DNA of 64,000 nucleotides from Epiperipatus broadwayi (GCA_028023455.1 JAQFVV010006208.1:4138963-4202962); one strand, 5' to 3'; positions 1-10,764 are shown, counted from the first letter of the stretch. The notes: generated from the sequence alone by a model not told the origin. Made by a program: numbers and translations.

Positions 1-237
1 AAGCATCACATTATCACCATCTCTTATACTAGCACATAATTGTTTATAAACAAGGCAAAATTCTCACTGATGAAGGCCACAAGCCAGAAACTAGTCTGGG
101 GATATTGGATGAGTAGGCATTAGATAGGGATTTTATGCACAAGCCTTCTGGCATTCATTGATTACTCTGGTTGGCATAGGGTAGCACTACTGTATGGAGA
201 GTTTTGCTTTGTTTAGGATTTCATAAGAAGTTTGAGT
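1..237 (+). mobile_element. Family-1 hammerhead repeat, rearranged single arm
   Basis: This is a copy of the family-1 foldback (see 25298-25825) lacking most of the left arm. The terminal piece with ATCACCATCTCTTATACT jumps at ~60 straight into the right arm, then runs through the ribozyme core to GGCACTACTGTATGGAGAG-like terminal sequence. The hammerhead core CTGATGA (67-73), stem II GGC/GCC, GAAA and TAGTC are intact, but the outer stem I strand upstream has been lost. Confidence 0.7.
55..113 (+). ncRNA. Hammerhead-ribozyme motif, family 1 (partial stem I)
   Basis: CTGATGA at 67-73 is followed by A-GGC-CACAA-GCC-A, GAAAC, TA, GTC and TGGGGA. Inner stem I still pairs (TTCTCA with TGGGGA, two G-U pairs), but the ATCCAA strand that pairs with TTGGAT elsewhere is missing. 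It is probably weaker than the copies at 4614 and 25536. Confidence 0.5.
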
Positions 238-842
238 GCCAGTAGTGTGAGAACTGAAATTGTTCCGAGGACCATACAGTGCAGAGTCTGACATTTAAAA
301 CCCACTGCACTAAACTATGCAATTTGATTTCCCCCCCTTGTAAATCTCTGGAAAAAGATAAAAGTCTTCAATTGGGCTGCCTCAAGATGGTAGACATTCC
401 AACATCTCATTTACCATCTATCCATCTGCTGGTGATAAGAGTTTGATTATTTTGTTTCAGTGTTTTAGTCTCTAGCTAAGAGTACTTAAATATATTTAAG
501 CAAGCAATAATTTTATGCTGAGTTGATTATCAGCCAGCCATCTATCTGAAACAAAAGTTCTAAGTTTGTTTCAAGTATAACAAATATTCAAGTTTCAAGC
601 AATTTCAAACCAAGTCATAGGAATGGTAATGAGATGTCCTAATATCCATATAATGAAGTACTTTAATAGTATAGTTATGTTCTATATTCAATATTATTTT
701 TTTTAGTTATCTGGTATCTTGTTTTTCAATGTAGACAATTATCAATAAATTGCCCTACATATTTTGTTTTATCTGTTCACATGTTAATTGATGTATACAG
801 CAAGTTTTAATCTCTGGGCATAATAACTATGATTAATTACTA

Positions 843-950
843 CCTTTTATTTACCTTTATATTGTTAAAAGGAGGTTGCCTTGACAACAGTTTGAAATTG
901 TTGATTGTTATTGATATTGGGATTGTCTAAGTGTTGACTGGTTTTTAATG
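843..950 (+). repeat. GTTGCC-TTGACAAC short dispersed repeat
   Basis: Member of a ~80-100-bp family with the core AGGAGGTTGCCTTGACAAC and GTTGATTGTTATTGATATTG. Other copies lie at about 8945-9030 (minus), 10380-10450 (minus), 11130-11195, 13577-13882 (three in tandem), 46325-46385 and 55788-55885. It is non-coding and of unknown origin, perhaps the end of a larger retroelement. Confidence 0.65.
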
Positions 951-1134
951 AATAAATACTAAGTATTAGATGTATTTAAAACTTCCATACTACCACATTA
1001 TTCTTGAAACATATAAATAGTCTGAAACAGGTAAATGACAATACATTTCATACTGAACCAGAACTCATCCCTTGACTTGGATCACATTCTCTTATATGTG
1101 CCTTTACATTAGTTCTGTTTTTATTGATATGAAA

Positions 1135-1490
1135 TTATTACACACTGATTTACAAATGTCAAACCAATTGCATTCATAACTTTGATATCAATGACTTCAG
1201 ATAATTATGTTAATGGTTATTATTAATAATTTTTTTAACTAGAGACTATTTCTAGCCCAGATAAATAAAAAACAAGAAAATACATTAATCTTCAACTGAG
1301 GTTTAGAGTTTATATCTGGGCTAAGTATAATTTCTAGTTTAATATTATAATTTTATTATTTTTTATAGTAATCTCTAGTTTAATAAATAATTAGTAATAA
1401 TCATTAATACATTTATTTAGAGTGATTTTTATCATAGTTGGGAGTACAGTAATTTTGACATTGTAAATCAAATTATAATAATATTACCTA
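1135..1490. repeat. Foldback repeat, CTAGAGATTATCTCTAG family
   Basis: Imperfect inverted copies surround a centre near 1290. Both arms contain AACTAGAGACTATTTCTAG-like sequence next to CAGATATAAACTTTAAACCT-like sequence and AGTAATAATCATTAA. A better copy is at 11640-12056, and single-arm relatives are at 34440-34580 and 54060-54330. No coding capacity is visible. Confidence 0.5.
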
Positions 1491-2734
1491 CGTATTAGTT
1501 CTGTGGAGATATTTCACATACGTATTAGTCCAGCAATATTTATTTGGAATAAATGATAACCTATAGTCTTTATTTATTGGAAATGATACAAACATCTACT
1601 AACACGCAATTACATTTTTTTGTGAAAAATTATCGTCCACCATCCAAACTTATAAAGATTTTTTATTTTGAAAAATGGCTACGAATAATGCTCTTAATGG
1701 AAATGAAACAAACACGCATTTACATTTTTTTTGTAAGAAATGATCTTCCAACAAGTAAATTTTTACGGCTTAAATTTATTACAAGTGGTAAACAAACCAA
1801 AATAATATATTTAACTGCGCAATGCTGTCCATTTACAAAGTGTTGTTTTTTTAGCATCATTGCCGTGGACTGAACTTTCTCTTGTGACAATCCTTAATGA
1901 AACACCGCCATTGTTTGTCCAAACTGTGAACGTAAAGTGATATATGGCCGTAAAATTAGCAGCAAAACCAACATTTTGACTAATAACTTCTTTTCATTAG
2001 AATATTATCAAATATTCACTTTCAAAATTAATTCATTTCCTTTTTAAAAGGTAGTAAATGTGTTTAATTTGGTCGTTATATATACATTGTTTGTGCCGCG
2101 TCTTTTATCTCCGCCAGATTAATATGTATCTTAATTAATAAATAATTCTTATAATTATGAAGTAAAAAAAAAAAGGAAACATTTTGTTTGAGATATATAT
2201 ATGAGCCTATCGTTTATATCTTGAATTGATGAAAGTATGCGAATCTCATTCAATCTAAATAAATTTTATCCATGATAAATTTAACACATCAATTTTGAAG
2301 CATAATTCAAAAATCATAAAAAGTTAAACACTTATATAAGTAGAAAGGGAGGTTAGTACAATTTGTTAATCTCTTATTTAAAAAAAAAGATTGCAAAAAG
2401 AAATTGAATCACAGTTTAAAATTTATGTAATCGAAAATTGTACGGACATTCAAATTTTTTTTTTATAAATGGCAATTTATATTACCCATAATTCATATGC
2501 ATTTTTTAAATTTCATGTTCAGTTCTTGAAATGTGAAATTAAATTAGTAATCTTACATAATCATAATCTCTAATAGCTTTTGATTTTGTGAAGCTCTGAA
2601 TTGGAAATTGTCATTTGGTATATAAATATAGGAGGGTTTTTCTTACAAAATCTCAAAATTTAATTTAAATATTTTAATTTATATTAACTATAGGAATGTG
2701 TTTTCCTGAAGGTTTGTGATGATGGTGTTTTAGT
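1491..2734. other. AT-rich stretch without recognisable genes
   Basis: No coding sequence can be supported. An open frame at 1553-1873 contains two diverged copies of the same ~70-bp DNA segment (GGAAATGATACAAACA and GGAAATGAAACAAACACG, both followed by TTACATTTTTTT), so it is best read as repeat DNA rather than a gene. Confidence 0.6.
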
Positions 2735-3190
2735 TGTATTTATATATTGGACTATTTCCACCATTTAATATGAATACTGAATGTCTTTAGAAAAATTGAA
2801 CTTTATTTAAATATTGCAAATACATTCAACTATTAGTAATAGCATACAAGTTAATATACGAACAGTGTTTCGAGAGGGTATTATTCTCCTCTTCTTCAGG
2901 TGTTGTTGGCCTGACCAGTGACAGTACTAGCATGGGAATCTAACCTGAACCCTTAGATTCAATACTCAAGAATCTAAGCATCCTGGTTCAATTCCTATGC
3001 TAGTACTGTCACTGATCAGGCCAACAACAGCTGAAGAAGATGAGAGAATAATACTTCTCAAAACATTGTGCATGTACTAACCTGTATGCTATTATTAACC
3101 GTTGAATGTATTTGGAATATTTAAATAAAGTTAAATTTTTCTAAGAAAGTTCATACTCAAAATAGATGATGAAAATAATCCAATATATAC
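2735..3190. mobile_element. ~450-bp foldback containing a SINE-like tRNA B box
   Basis: Left and right arms are reverse complements (CAGTGACAGTACTAGCATGG against its complement, AACAACACCTGAAGAAG against its complement) around a centre near 2965. Near the centre is CTGGTTCAATTCC, a good polymerase III B box. The left arm on the minus strand reads CTGAAGA (2899-2893), an AGAGG/CCTCT hairpin, then GAAA (2871-2868), which is the order of a hammerhead core; the right arm has lost the G of GAAA. A third partial copy of the tail follows at 3180-3310. It resembles the SINE at 55455-55640. Confidence 0.6.
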
Positions 3191-3789
3191 TAACATGTGT
3201 GCTATTAGTAACAGCTGAATGTATTTGGAATATTTAAATAAAGTTAATTTTTCTAAAGACATTCAATACTCATATTAGATGAAGGAAATAGTCCAATATA
3301 TAAATATAACTATAGGAATACCTGTCTCACTGAATTTCTTTAAATTTTCAATTTTTTAAAAATATTCCTCTGTAATGATTAAATTCAGCTGTGAAAATTC
3401 ACAAAGAATATATTTTTGCAAACTAGTAAGGCAAGAGAAAGTAGTTATCCAGAGTTGGAAATTGCAAGTTTCAAGTTGAATTTAGATTTTTATAATAAAT
3501 AAAATTTGTATTGTTAATTTTTTCAACATTGCTAAAGAATTTACCAACTTGAAGATTCAATGTATTTGCATAATTAAATTATTTGTTCATGTTGGTGAGA
3601 TCATTATTTTTACAGAAACATTAATTAATCTTGTATCAGGATATAATTCGATTGCTTAACAACAACAAAAAAAAAAAAATAGGGAGAAATAAAGAAATTA
3701 TAGGAATACCCCCTGTGAACTTCTCTTATTTTTTTTATTTTTTAGAAATACATATTAAATGATAGTTCCAAAAAAACGGATTCAAAATT

Positions 3790-3930
3790 TCAAAGCTTTT
3801 TTACAAGCCCTATTGACAGTAGTTCTGAAGAAGATTGCTGAGGCTATTGACAGTAGTTCTGAAGAAGATTGCTGAGGCAATCAAAACTGTCAATAGTGGG
3901 TTGTAAAAAGGCATTGTAAAAAGTAATAAG
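3790..3930 (+). repeat. CTGAAGAAGATTGCTGAGGC repeat with 33-34-bp duplication
   Basis: A segment reading TATTGACAGTAGTTCTGAAG and AAGATTGCTGAGGC occurs twice in tandem, followed by GCAATCAAAACTGTCAATAG and GTAAAAAGTAATAAGGAAC. The same module on both strands is at 58455-58605. GATTGC/GCAATC forms a hairpin behind CTGAAGA and before (G/A)AAAC, an order like PLE terminal repeats. Confidence 0.55.
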
Positions 3931-4289
3931 GAACATAGATTTTATTAATATTATGAAAGTCTGTATTAGCCTTTACTAAATACTTTAATGAATTTAAATT
4001 AGAAATTATCTGAATTTGAAGATGTCTCAATATTGAATGAAAACAATAAGAAGATGACTGATATTCTATTAAATACAACCTCACCAATAACACCAAAAAA
4101 GACAGCAGTTTTCTAGTAAATTTTCTAATATGACAAGAAAATGTTTGTAGGAAAAGTGAAATATAAAAATAATTAAATACAACTCATTTAGAGAAACTCA
4201 ATATCTACCAAAAGTAATTAATAGAGACAAGAAATACCATTGTGAAATGAAATACTTTATCACAAATGTCAGAAAAAGATAAAATAAAT

Positions 4290-4511
4290 TGATATATTTG
4301 GAATTTATGTCTTGGGCTATTTTATCTATCAGTTTTAATTGTTGAATATTTGAGAACAAATCACTTTATTAGGATTTTTCCTAACACATTCAACTGTCAT
4401 TAATAGTACATATCTATCACTGGGTTTCATTAACATGGGAATCAAACAAGGAATTTTAGATTTGTAAATACTGAAGTTAAGCTGGTGTTCTAACCAACTA
4501 AGCTATTATAT
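4290..4511 (-). mobile_element. tRNA-derived SINE
   Basis: On the minus strand the head reads GATAGCTTAGTTGGTTAGAA, an exact A box (TAGCTTAGTTGG), and ~50 bp later TGTTTGATTCCC, a near-consensus B box. This is followed by a tail with TACTATTAATGACAGTTGAA and AATAAAGTG that is shared with the SINE at 55455-55640. The tRNA-like fold is degraded, so this is a retroposed element, not a tRNA gene. A family-1 element inserted at its head. Confidence 0.7.
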
Positions 4512-4872
4512 TAAACAAGGTAAAACTCTCCATACAGTAGTGCCATCCTGTGCCAACCAGAGTAATCAATGGATGCCAGAAAGCTTGTGCATATAATCCC
4601 TATCTAGTGCCTACTCATCCAATATCCCCAGACTGGTTTCTGGCTTGTAGCCTTCATCAGTGAGGAGCCTTGGATCTGAGAGCACTGCACCTAAATCTTA
4701 GGATCTAATACAACCTCCAGCACTAGATAGGGATTTTATGCACAAGCCTTCTGGCATCCATTGATTAATCTGGTTGGCACAGGGTGGCATTACTGTATGG
4801 AGAGCTTTGCCTTGTGTAATAACAATTATGTGCTAGTATAAGAGATGGTGATCATGTGATGTTTAGTGGTTT
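4512..4872. mobile_element. Family-1 foldback with target duplication
   Basis: Two inverted arms carry CTCTCCATACAGTAGTGCCA, CTATCTAGTGCCTACTCATC and, at the right end, GATCATGTGATGTTTAGTGG. The left terminal ~60 bp are missing. Exact 12-bp copies AAGCTATTATAT flank it (4500-4511 and 4873-4884). One end missing plus a 12-bp duplication suggests target-primed insertion rather than cut-and-paste. The left arm holds a complete hammerhead motif; the right arm has been deleted up to the CTAGATAGGG sequence. Confidence 0.75.
4614..4680 (-). ncRNA. Type I hammerhead ribozyme motif, family 1
   Basis: Read on the minus strand: outer stem I ATCCAA, internal loop GGC, inner stem I TCCTCA, core CTGATGA, stem II GGC-TACAA-GCC (with an A-A pair at its base), GAAA, stem III AC-CA-GT, then cleavage site C followed by TGGGGA, TA and TTGGAT closing stem I. 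Every strand of the fold is present. Predicted cleavage is between 4631 and 4630. The loop base differs from other copies (TACAA for CACAA) without harming pairing. Confidence 0.72.
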
Positions 4873-5407
4873 AAGCTATTATATGAAAGACAACAATCAG
4901 CAGAAATTTTATATATTTATCTATGAAGATTTTTCCTTATGCTTTCTATTTTTTTAACGACAAGATTAGTGAATGGTTTCCATACATTATGAATTATTAA
5001 TATTAAGTTGACTTAAGTAATAATTTGCCATTGATATATGAAGAGTTTTTTTAAATTTTGGTCTTTTCTGGCCAATATTTATTGTTTTTTTTTAATCAAA
5101 CATGTTCATTGGCACATTTATGATCAGTTACGTTAGTCATACATATTTTTTCCTCTCTAATAATGTCTTTGCTTTATTTTAAATGTCTTGCAATAAAATA
5201 ATCATTTTTGCTGATATATGCATTTTCATATTTTCATGATATTTTATTGGAGAAGTTTTGGTTTTTACCATTCCAAGTTTAGGTTTTACAATTTTTAGGA
5301 TTCTTGACAGCATACTTTGACTTTGGAAAGCTGTTCTATTACGATGACGATTACAGATTTAAAAAAATTTGTCCAGATTAACTGGGAACCACTATTCAGA
5401 TAATAAT

Positions 5408-6145
5408 AGTTGGTACTAGTATCAACAATGGTACAGGGCACTAGATGGCACTGTCGCTAATCCCAAACTGTTAAATATACCATTTATGAGGCTGTATCAT
5501 ATAATTTGAAGGTGTGTAGATTTTAGGTCAATGTAATATTTGAAATGTTATTGAAAAAATTATTATATTACATTTTAATAATGGAGTATTAGCTACAAAG
5601 AATTTTAATACCGTTGAAGAAGAAGAAGCAAACAGCCTTATTACTGATATTGTTCTAATTTTGGTCTAAAAAGTTGTTGTATTCTAAATAATATATTAAA
5701 AGAAAAAACAATTCTAACAGAAATGCCTAAAGTGGCAAATTACATTTAAAAATAAGCCACCAAGTAGACGGGATTGTTAGTTTTTGTAAATAAAAACATT
5801 TATTCAAATTAATGGGTATACACGATTGTTTGTTTTTGTAAATAAAAAAATTTCTTCAAATGAATGCCTATACTTGTTGGATTATTTATCTTAAGTCAAA
5901 AAAAAGTTCCTTTTTGTAAATAAAAAAATTTCTTCAAATGAATGCATATACTTGTTGGATTCTTTATCTTAAGTCAAATAAAAAGTGTAATAAAAAATAC
6001 TTATTAAAAAAGATCAGTTAATTGTTTACTATTTAGTTATTAGAAAAGGTCAGATAGTTATTAAAGGGTAACACCCGGTAACATTATGTTTAACTGTTTT
6101 TGTGTAGCAATAGTGCCCTGTACCATCATTGATACTAGTACCTAA
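5408..6145. mobile_element. TIR element with internal minisatellite
   Basis: The ends match as inverted repeats for ~40-70 bp: left GGTACTAGTATCAACAATGG and TACAGGGCACTA, right TAGTGCCCTGTACCATC and ATTGATACTAGTACC. Inside, 5770-5990 holds two and a half copies of an ~86-bp unit with TTTGTAAATAAAAAAATTTC and ATACTTGTTGGATT. There is no transposase. This is a non-autonomous DNA element of unknown superfamily. Confidence 0.6.
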
Positions 6146-6394
6146 TAATTATTATCAAACAATATTTTATGACAAAAAAATTCTAAGCCTGCTTAGGAAC
6201 TGAAAAATTATAAGTTATTCAGCTTGATTTGAAACAAAGGTTATGACATGGAAAGTAAATGCACTTACCCTATACAACATACCTTTTTAAATTAACCTCT
6301 AAACATGTAAATATATGTAGATTTTTAAACTTACATTTAATTTATGTGAGCACATATTCAATCATACTAATTTAACAATTATTATTATTTTTAG

Positions 6395-6517
6395 AGCAAA
6401 GGATGGCTTCGCTTGAAAGTCGAAGAAATGATACCCGAACTTGTTGTGGTTGGATACAATCTAGAAGAAGCTCTTCGTCTTCAGAAGCAACATGATGATG
6501 TATTATTAAAGCTTCAG
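6395..6517 (+). CDS. Internal exon, spectrin-repeat-like protein
   Basis: A 123-bp open segment (41 codons, phase 0 at both ends) is bounded by a T-rich acceptor ending TTATTTTTAG and a donor CAG|GTAAGA. It is clearly less AT-rich than its surroundings. The translation starts SKGWLRLKVEEM, continues to VVVGYNLEEALRLQ and ends KQHDDVLLKLQ. The pattern GxxLEEAxxLxxxHDxxLxKL is the helix A to B signature of spectrin-type triple-helix repeats, as in CCDC141, SESTD1 and Dbl-family exchange factors. A CCDC141-like protein is my best but unproven guess, so no symbol is given. No partner exon was found in the window, so flanking introns are long and filled with repeats. An alternative acceptor two bases downstream (after TTAGAG) would shift the phase and is less likely. 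Confidence 0.72.
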
Positions 6518-7177
6518 GTAAGACTTGTTTTATTATTTTATAATAATTTGCACAAAATTATGTGTTTAAATGTATATATTTAAAAATATAAATTTACATA
6601 TTTTTTTCAAGGACTATTTATTATATCCGTTTTCATAATTTCTTATTATTAATAGATTTTAATTATTATCGTAAAAGCAAAGTATATAAAAAATATTGTT
6701 TTTAAATAAATTCTGTTAATTTATATTTTTAATTTAGAAAAAGTGGAGTGAAATGAAGATTTAAAAATCATTTAAGAATAATCATAAGCTTACAAAATGA
6801 CTATTTATATATTCAGTAGCACATGTGTTAACCATATATTCAATCTGCATTTGAATCTGAACCGGATAAAATTTGAAATTTTTTAAAATTATTTTTGCTA
6901 TTTGTCAAATTTTATCACTGTAATCATAGTTTTAATTTTACTTTTATTTGCGATTTTAGATAATTGTTTACAAACTTTTTTGTATTATATCTATATATTT
7001 CATGATTTTTATATATTATTTATTGAAAATATGGAAGAAGAATGAAATATGATTAGATATGCATTTTTGTGATCGTTTAGAAATTCTGCTTATATGAAGG
7101 AATTAACGTTTTAAATTATTGTATACATATATGAAAATTTTTGGTGCATATTGTTAGTCGAAAATTCAAATAGAAAA

Positions 7178-7297
7178 ATGCTCAAATCACTCACCTAAAT
7201 GTTATGATCTTTCAGAAGTGCCCTCTATGAATAAATATAAAGTCTTAGACTAAACATCCGACTCAAAAGGATACATTTGGGAGGGTGATTTGAACAT
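7178..7297. mobile_element. 120-bp inverted-repeat MITE
   Basis: Nearly perfect ~25-bp inverted ends (left core CTCAAATCACTCACCTAAAT, right core ATTTGGGAGGGTGATTTGA, differing at a few bases) bound a 120-bp non-coding core. No obvious target duplication was found. This is a small non-autonomous DNA element of unknown family. Confidence 0.5.
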
Positions 7298-7550
7298 GTA
7301 TATATATATTGTATTGAAATTATTGCAATTAATAGTTTCATCATGTGAAATTGTGGTTTCGTGTAGCACATTTTTTCTAAAGTTCGTTTTGCATATTTGT
7401 CATTTTTTTTAAATAACGGCTGAAATGTTTAACTAATGCTTTTTTTATGCAAATGGCATTTTTCTCTCAGATTTAGTTCGTAACGGTCAGATATTTTATC
7501 TACAAGTTCTGAAACATTTATGTGATGCGGTAAAACGTAAACATTCTGTT

Positions 7551-7800
7551 TTGTGCAAAAAAAAGAGTGCAAACTGTATCTCAACAATTTCATCTCTCCA
7601 AGCGAGTGTAAAACACTTTTTAATTAAATTCAGCATGACGCAGTTTATTTATCAACCACATTTGCTCGATTTCACTTTGTGTGATTTTTTAAAAAATCTT
7701 TCAAATAAAAAAATCTCTCTTTTTTGCGGATTTAGAACTGAAGGGGGGGGGATATGATGGAAACGTTAAACTGCATCACTTTGCAAATGTTTTTAGACTA
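7551..7800 (+). pseudogene. Decayed mariner-type transposase, C-terminal part
   Basis: The open frame reads SVKHFLIKFSMTQFIY then QPHLLDFTLCDFLKNLS. This matches the conserved mariner/Tc1 transposase segment around the third catalytic Asp, in which a FL-x-k motif precedes PPYSPDLAPxDFxLF. Here D of the SPDLAP motif is kept as LLDFTL and the following CDF is intact. The upstream DNAPxH motif is unrecognisable, a G10 run disturbs the end, and a short frame downstream (about 7757-7845) looks like the frameshifted tail. No terminal inverted repeats were found. It is an old, inactive DNA-transposon remnant lying just downstream of the spectrin-like exon, presumably within the following intron. Confidence 0.6.
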
Positions 7801-8429
7801 CTTAGAAAAGTGACAAACTGGTTTACACCAAGCATTGCATTAAATAGACTATACTTTTTAAAGTGATTCAATTTGCAACACTTAAAAAAATCTAATTTTT
7901 TATTACAAAATTCTGGTTATTTTTTTTAGGTCCCCCTGTGTGTATATATACATGCATATGTATAAATTGACTTTTAAATATAATGAAAAAAAAATTACAC
8001 AAATTTAAATCAAAATTCAAAAATTGCCTATTATTTATTAATTTACTAAGCCATTTAAAATAAAACTTTTCTTTTTATCATTAATTTAAACAGCTAAAAA
8101 AATTTAAATTCAAATGTAATAAAAAAAATTTTTAATGATGCAAATTTTTTTATATTTTATTTTTATAAAACTAAATATAAATGTATAAATTAACTTATTT
8201 AATAATATTTTAGGCTCTTCTTTGACCTTTTCTCTTTGTCTGCTTTACCTCCTTTTCCAAATTTCTAAATAAAGAGCTTCAATTCAAATTTAATGGAAAA
8301 ATATTCAAACTATGAAGTCATATAATATGTCATTCGAGTCTGTATAAAATCATTTTTCCAATGATGTTCACAATGTTACAAAATGGCTTATAATATTATA
8401 ATGAAGCAAATACCCCTCCCTTCGTGCAC

Positions 8430-8620
8430 TTTAAGAATCACCTTGCACTTTCCCGTAAGCATCGACTTGAAAAGCATAAATGTAACTTATGCTTAAAGAT
8501 TATTTTCTATATAAGCCAGTCTTTTCTCACCATACAGAAATAGTGGCTTGAACCTATTATGTGCATGAGCTGTATCTTAGTAATTAAATTGAATAAACCT
8601 ATGCCAGGTGATTCTTAAAG
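8430..8620. mobile_element. TTAA-flanked short inverted-repeat element
   Basis: The sequence TTAA+GAATCACCT opens and AGGTGATTC+TTAA closes a ~190-bp segment, giving matching ends with TTAA at both borders. TTAA duplications are typical of piggyBac-type transposition. The interior has no ORF but contains CTATATAAG, a TATA-like box. A 15-bp inverted pair could also be chance in AT-rich DNA, although the GC-containing core makes that less likely. Confidence 0.42.
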
Positions 8621-8624
8621 CGTA

Positions 8625-9046
8625 TGACTGGATGGGTAGTTTCTTAATTATAGTATTATAGATGTGGTGTGTGCTATATAAATACCAGAATATTTATTAA
8701 GTAAAATGGCATATATTAAATATTTTATAAAGATTTTAATTTACTTAGTTATTTTCAATATTTTAATTTTTAATCTTTTGAAAATGAAAAAAGAAGTTAT
8801 TTTGGAAAGAATTCAAATTGTTTTTGAAGCAATTTTACTGATATAAGTATTTTTAAATTTTATTATAATTATAACTTATGTTATAATGTATTTATTGTTT
8901 AGTTTTTAGGATAATTTATTTTTAATCATTATTACATTATCATTAAAATCAATCAACACTTGGACAAACCCAATATCAATATCAATCAAAAATCTCAAAC
9001 TGTTGTCAAGGTAACCTCCTTTTAACAATAAATAATAATCTTATAT
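8625..9046. other. AT-rich gap
   Basis: Nothing beyond the minus-strand TTGACAAC short repeat at ~8945-9030. Confidence 0.5.
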
Positions 9047-9180
9047 ATATATATATCATCATTTTCAATCACTATTGATCCACTTCAAGATGAAGGTCTC
9101 TCCAAGTTGAATCTATCTCCGATCTCTAGCCTCTTTCCTCCACATCACCCCAGCACATTTCCTTATTTTATCCATCCTAA
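9047..9180 (-). mobile_element. RTE LINE 3' end fragment
   Basis: On the minus strand this matches the 3' end of the RTE element at 61457-64000, including the stretch that encodes the final GEAFILKWID-like residues and the ATCATCATT trimer tail. It is 5'-truncated and sits next to an (AT)n run. Confidence 0.65.
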
Positions 9181-9204
9181 AAATATATAATAGAGTAATT
9201 AATA

Positions 9205-9940
9205 TATATATGTGCTCTGCGCACAGTTAATGAAGCTATTCATAAATTGTCAAAATTTTTTTTTTACTGCCAAGCGCTTTCGGGACAGTCTACAGTCCCA
9301 TATTCATGGTGAGTTATTCTGTTAATAACTGTAAAACTATGCAAATTTTATGCAAATTTATATGCAAATGTTACGTGGATCATTTACGAGATAGGGAATA
9401 GCAGGCCTCTCTTCTGTTGATTGCCGATGGGTCAGCCGCAATGAAGTAAGCTTCCCTAACTTTACGTTTGGTGTCGTTTGTTTCAGAGCAAATGACACTG
9501 GCTGTGGTAGGTAGAAAAGCATGTCCAGAGTTTCTCTCGTGTTTGACAAAAATCGAATTACCTTCATACTTTGTTTTGGTTTTATTGTAAAGGTATCAGT
9601 GGTGAGCTACTCTGGACATGCTTTTCTACCTACCACAGCCAGTGTCGTTTGCTCTGAAACAAACGACACCAAACGTAAAGTTAGGAAAGCTTACTTCATT
9701 GCGGCTGATCCATTGGCAATCAACAGAAGAGAGGCCTGCTATTCGCTATCTCGTAAATGGTCCATGTAACATCTGCATATAAATTTACATAAAATTTGCA
9801 TAGTTTTACAGTTATTAACAGAATAACTCGCCATGAATATGAGACTGTAGACTGTCCCGAAAGCGCTTGGCAGTAAAAAAAAAAAATTTTTGACAATTTA
9901 TTAATAGCTTCATTAACTGTGCACAGAGTACATATATATA
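9205..9940. mobile_element. ~735-bp foldback with ~330-bp arms
   Basis: Arms 9205-9533 and 9607-9940 are close reverse complements (AAGCATGTCCAGAG against its complement, CAAGCGCTTTCGGGACAGTC against its complement), with a ~73-bp loop. It sits in (AT)n. The outer part of each arm reads, on one strand, CATGAATATG then GGGAC...GTCCC then GAAAGCGCTTGGC, the same order as in the repeats at 34625-34866, 47540-47600 and the PLE terminal repeat at 53.1 kb. Open frames at 9358-9769 are by-products of the palindrome. Confidence 0.75.
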
Positions 9941-10224
9941 TTAATTTATTTAAGAGTTAATGAAATAAAATCTTAACTATAATAGAGTAATGTATATTTT
10001 GTTGGTATAAACCATTCTAACCTAATGAAAGGTTCATACAGTTAATTTAAAACTGAAATTACAAAAGTATATTATTGCAGGCTTAGTATCAAATCTATAT
10101 AACTGCATAAGTAAATAAAATTTGTTTTACAATTTTAGGGTATTTTGAATTTGAGGCTGTTATCTTGACTGCCTAAAAGATTTCTTTGTGACTGTTGAAT
10201 GTGTAAGTGCATTAGGCTCAGTAT

Positions 10225-10345
10225 TAAATTCAGTCTCCTCACTGATGAAGACCATAAACCAAAGACTTGTCAGAGGATATGATACAATAGCATTATTATC
10301 TAGTATCCATTGGTTACTCAAGCTTGTCACAGATAACTATGAAAT
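10225..10345 (+). repeat. Degenerate family-1 fragment
   Basis: TCCTCACTGATGAAGACCAT, then GTCAGAGGATATGAT and TATCCATTGGTTACTC correspond to the right arm of family 1. The core CTGATGA is kept but GAAA has become AAAGAC, so the ribozyme is dead. Confidence 0.55.
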
Positions 10346-10764
10346 AGAATGAAAAAAACAGCTATAACTAATCTGTATTATCCCAATATCAATAGCAATC
10401 AACAATCTCAAACTGTTGTCAAGGAAACCTCTTTCTAACAAAAAGATGGAAATCCACCATTATCTATAGTCTAATAACTTTATATAAACACTAAATATTG
10501 TAAATTGATGACAGAGAGTGAAATTATTAATTCAAAGAAGTTGAAATAAACCTCATTGAACAGGTAGAAATAATCTCTTCTGAAAACAGAATAACAAATA
10601 GTCAATTACAACTTTCAAACTGCACTCTAATTATGTATTACTTAGATAATAAAGCTAATAATACTTAAGGTAGATAGGATTATAAATGTAAATACACAAA
10701 AGCAACCAACATTCAAACAATGCCAGTATCAATAACACTCAACAATTATTAAAACAGGCAATAA

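Noticed and set aside
1553-1873. 106-residue open frame
   Set aside because: It is built from two diverged copies of one AT-rich DNA segment, has no domain, and has no splice or start context.
9358-9769. Two overlapping frames on opposite strands
   Set aside because: They encode similar peptides because they lie on the two arms of a palindrome; there is no sign of real coding.
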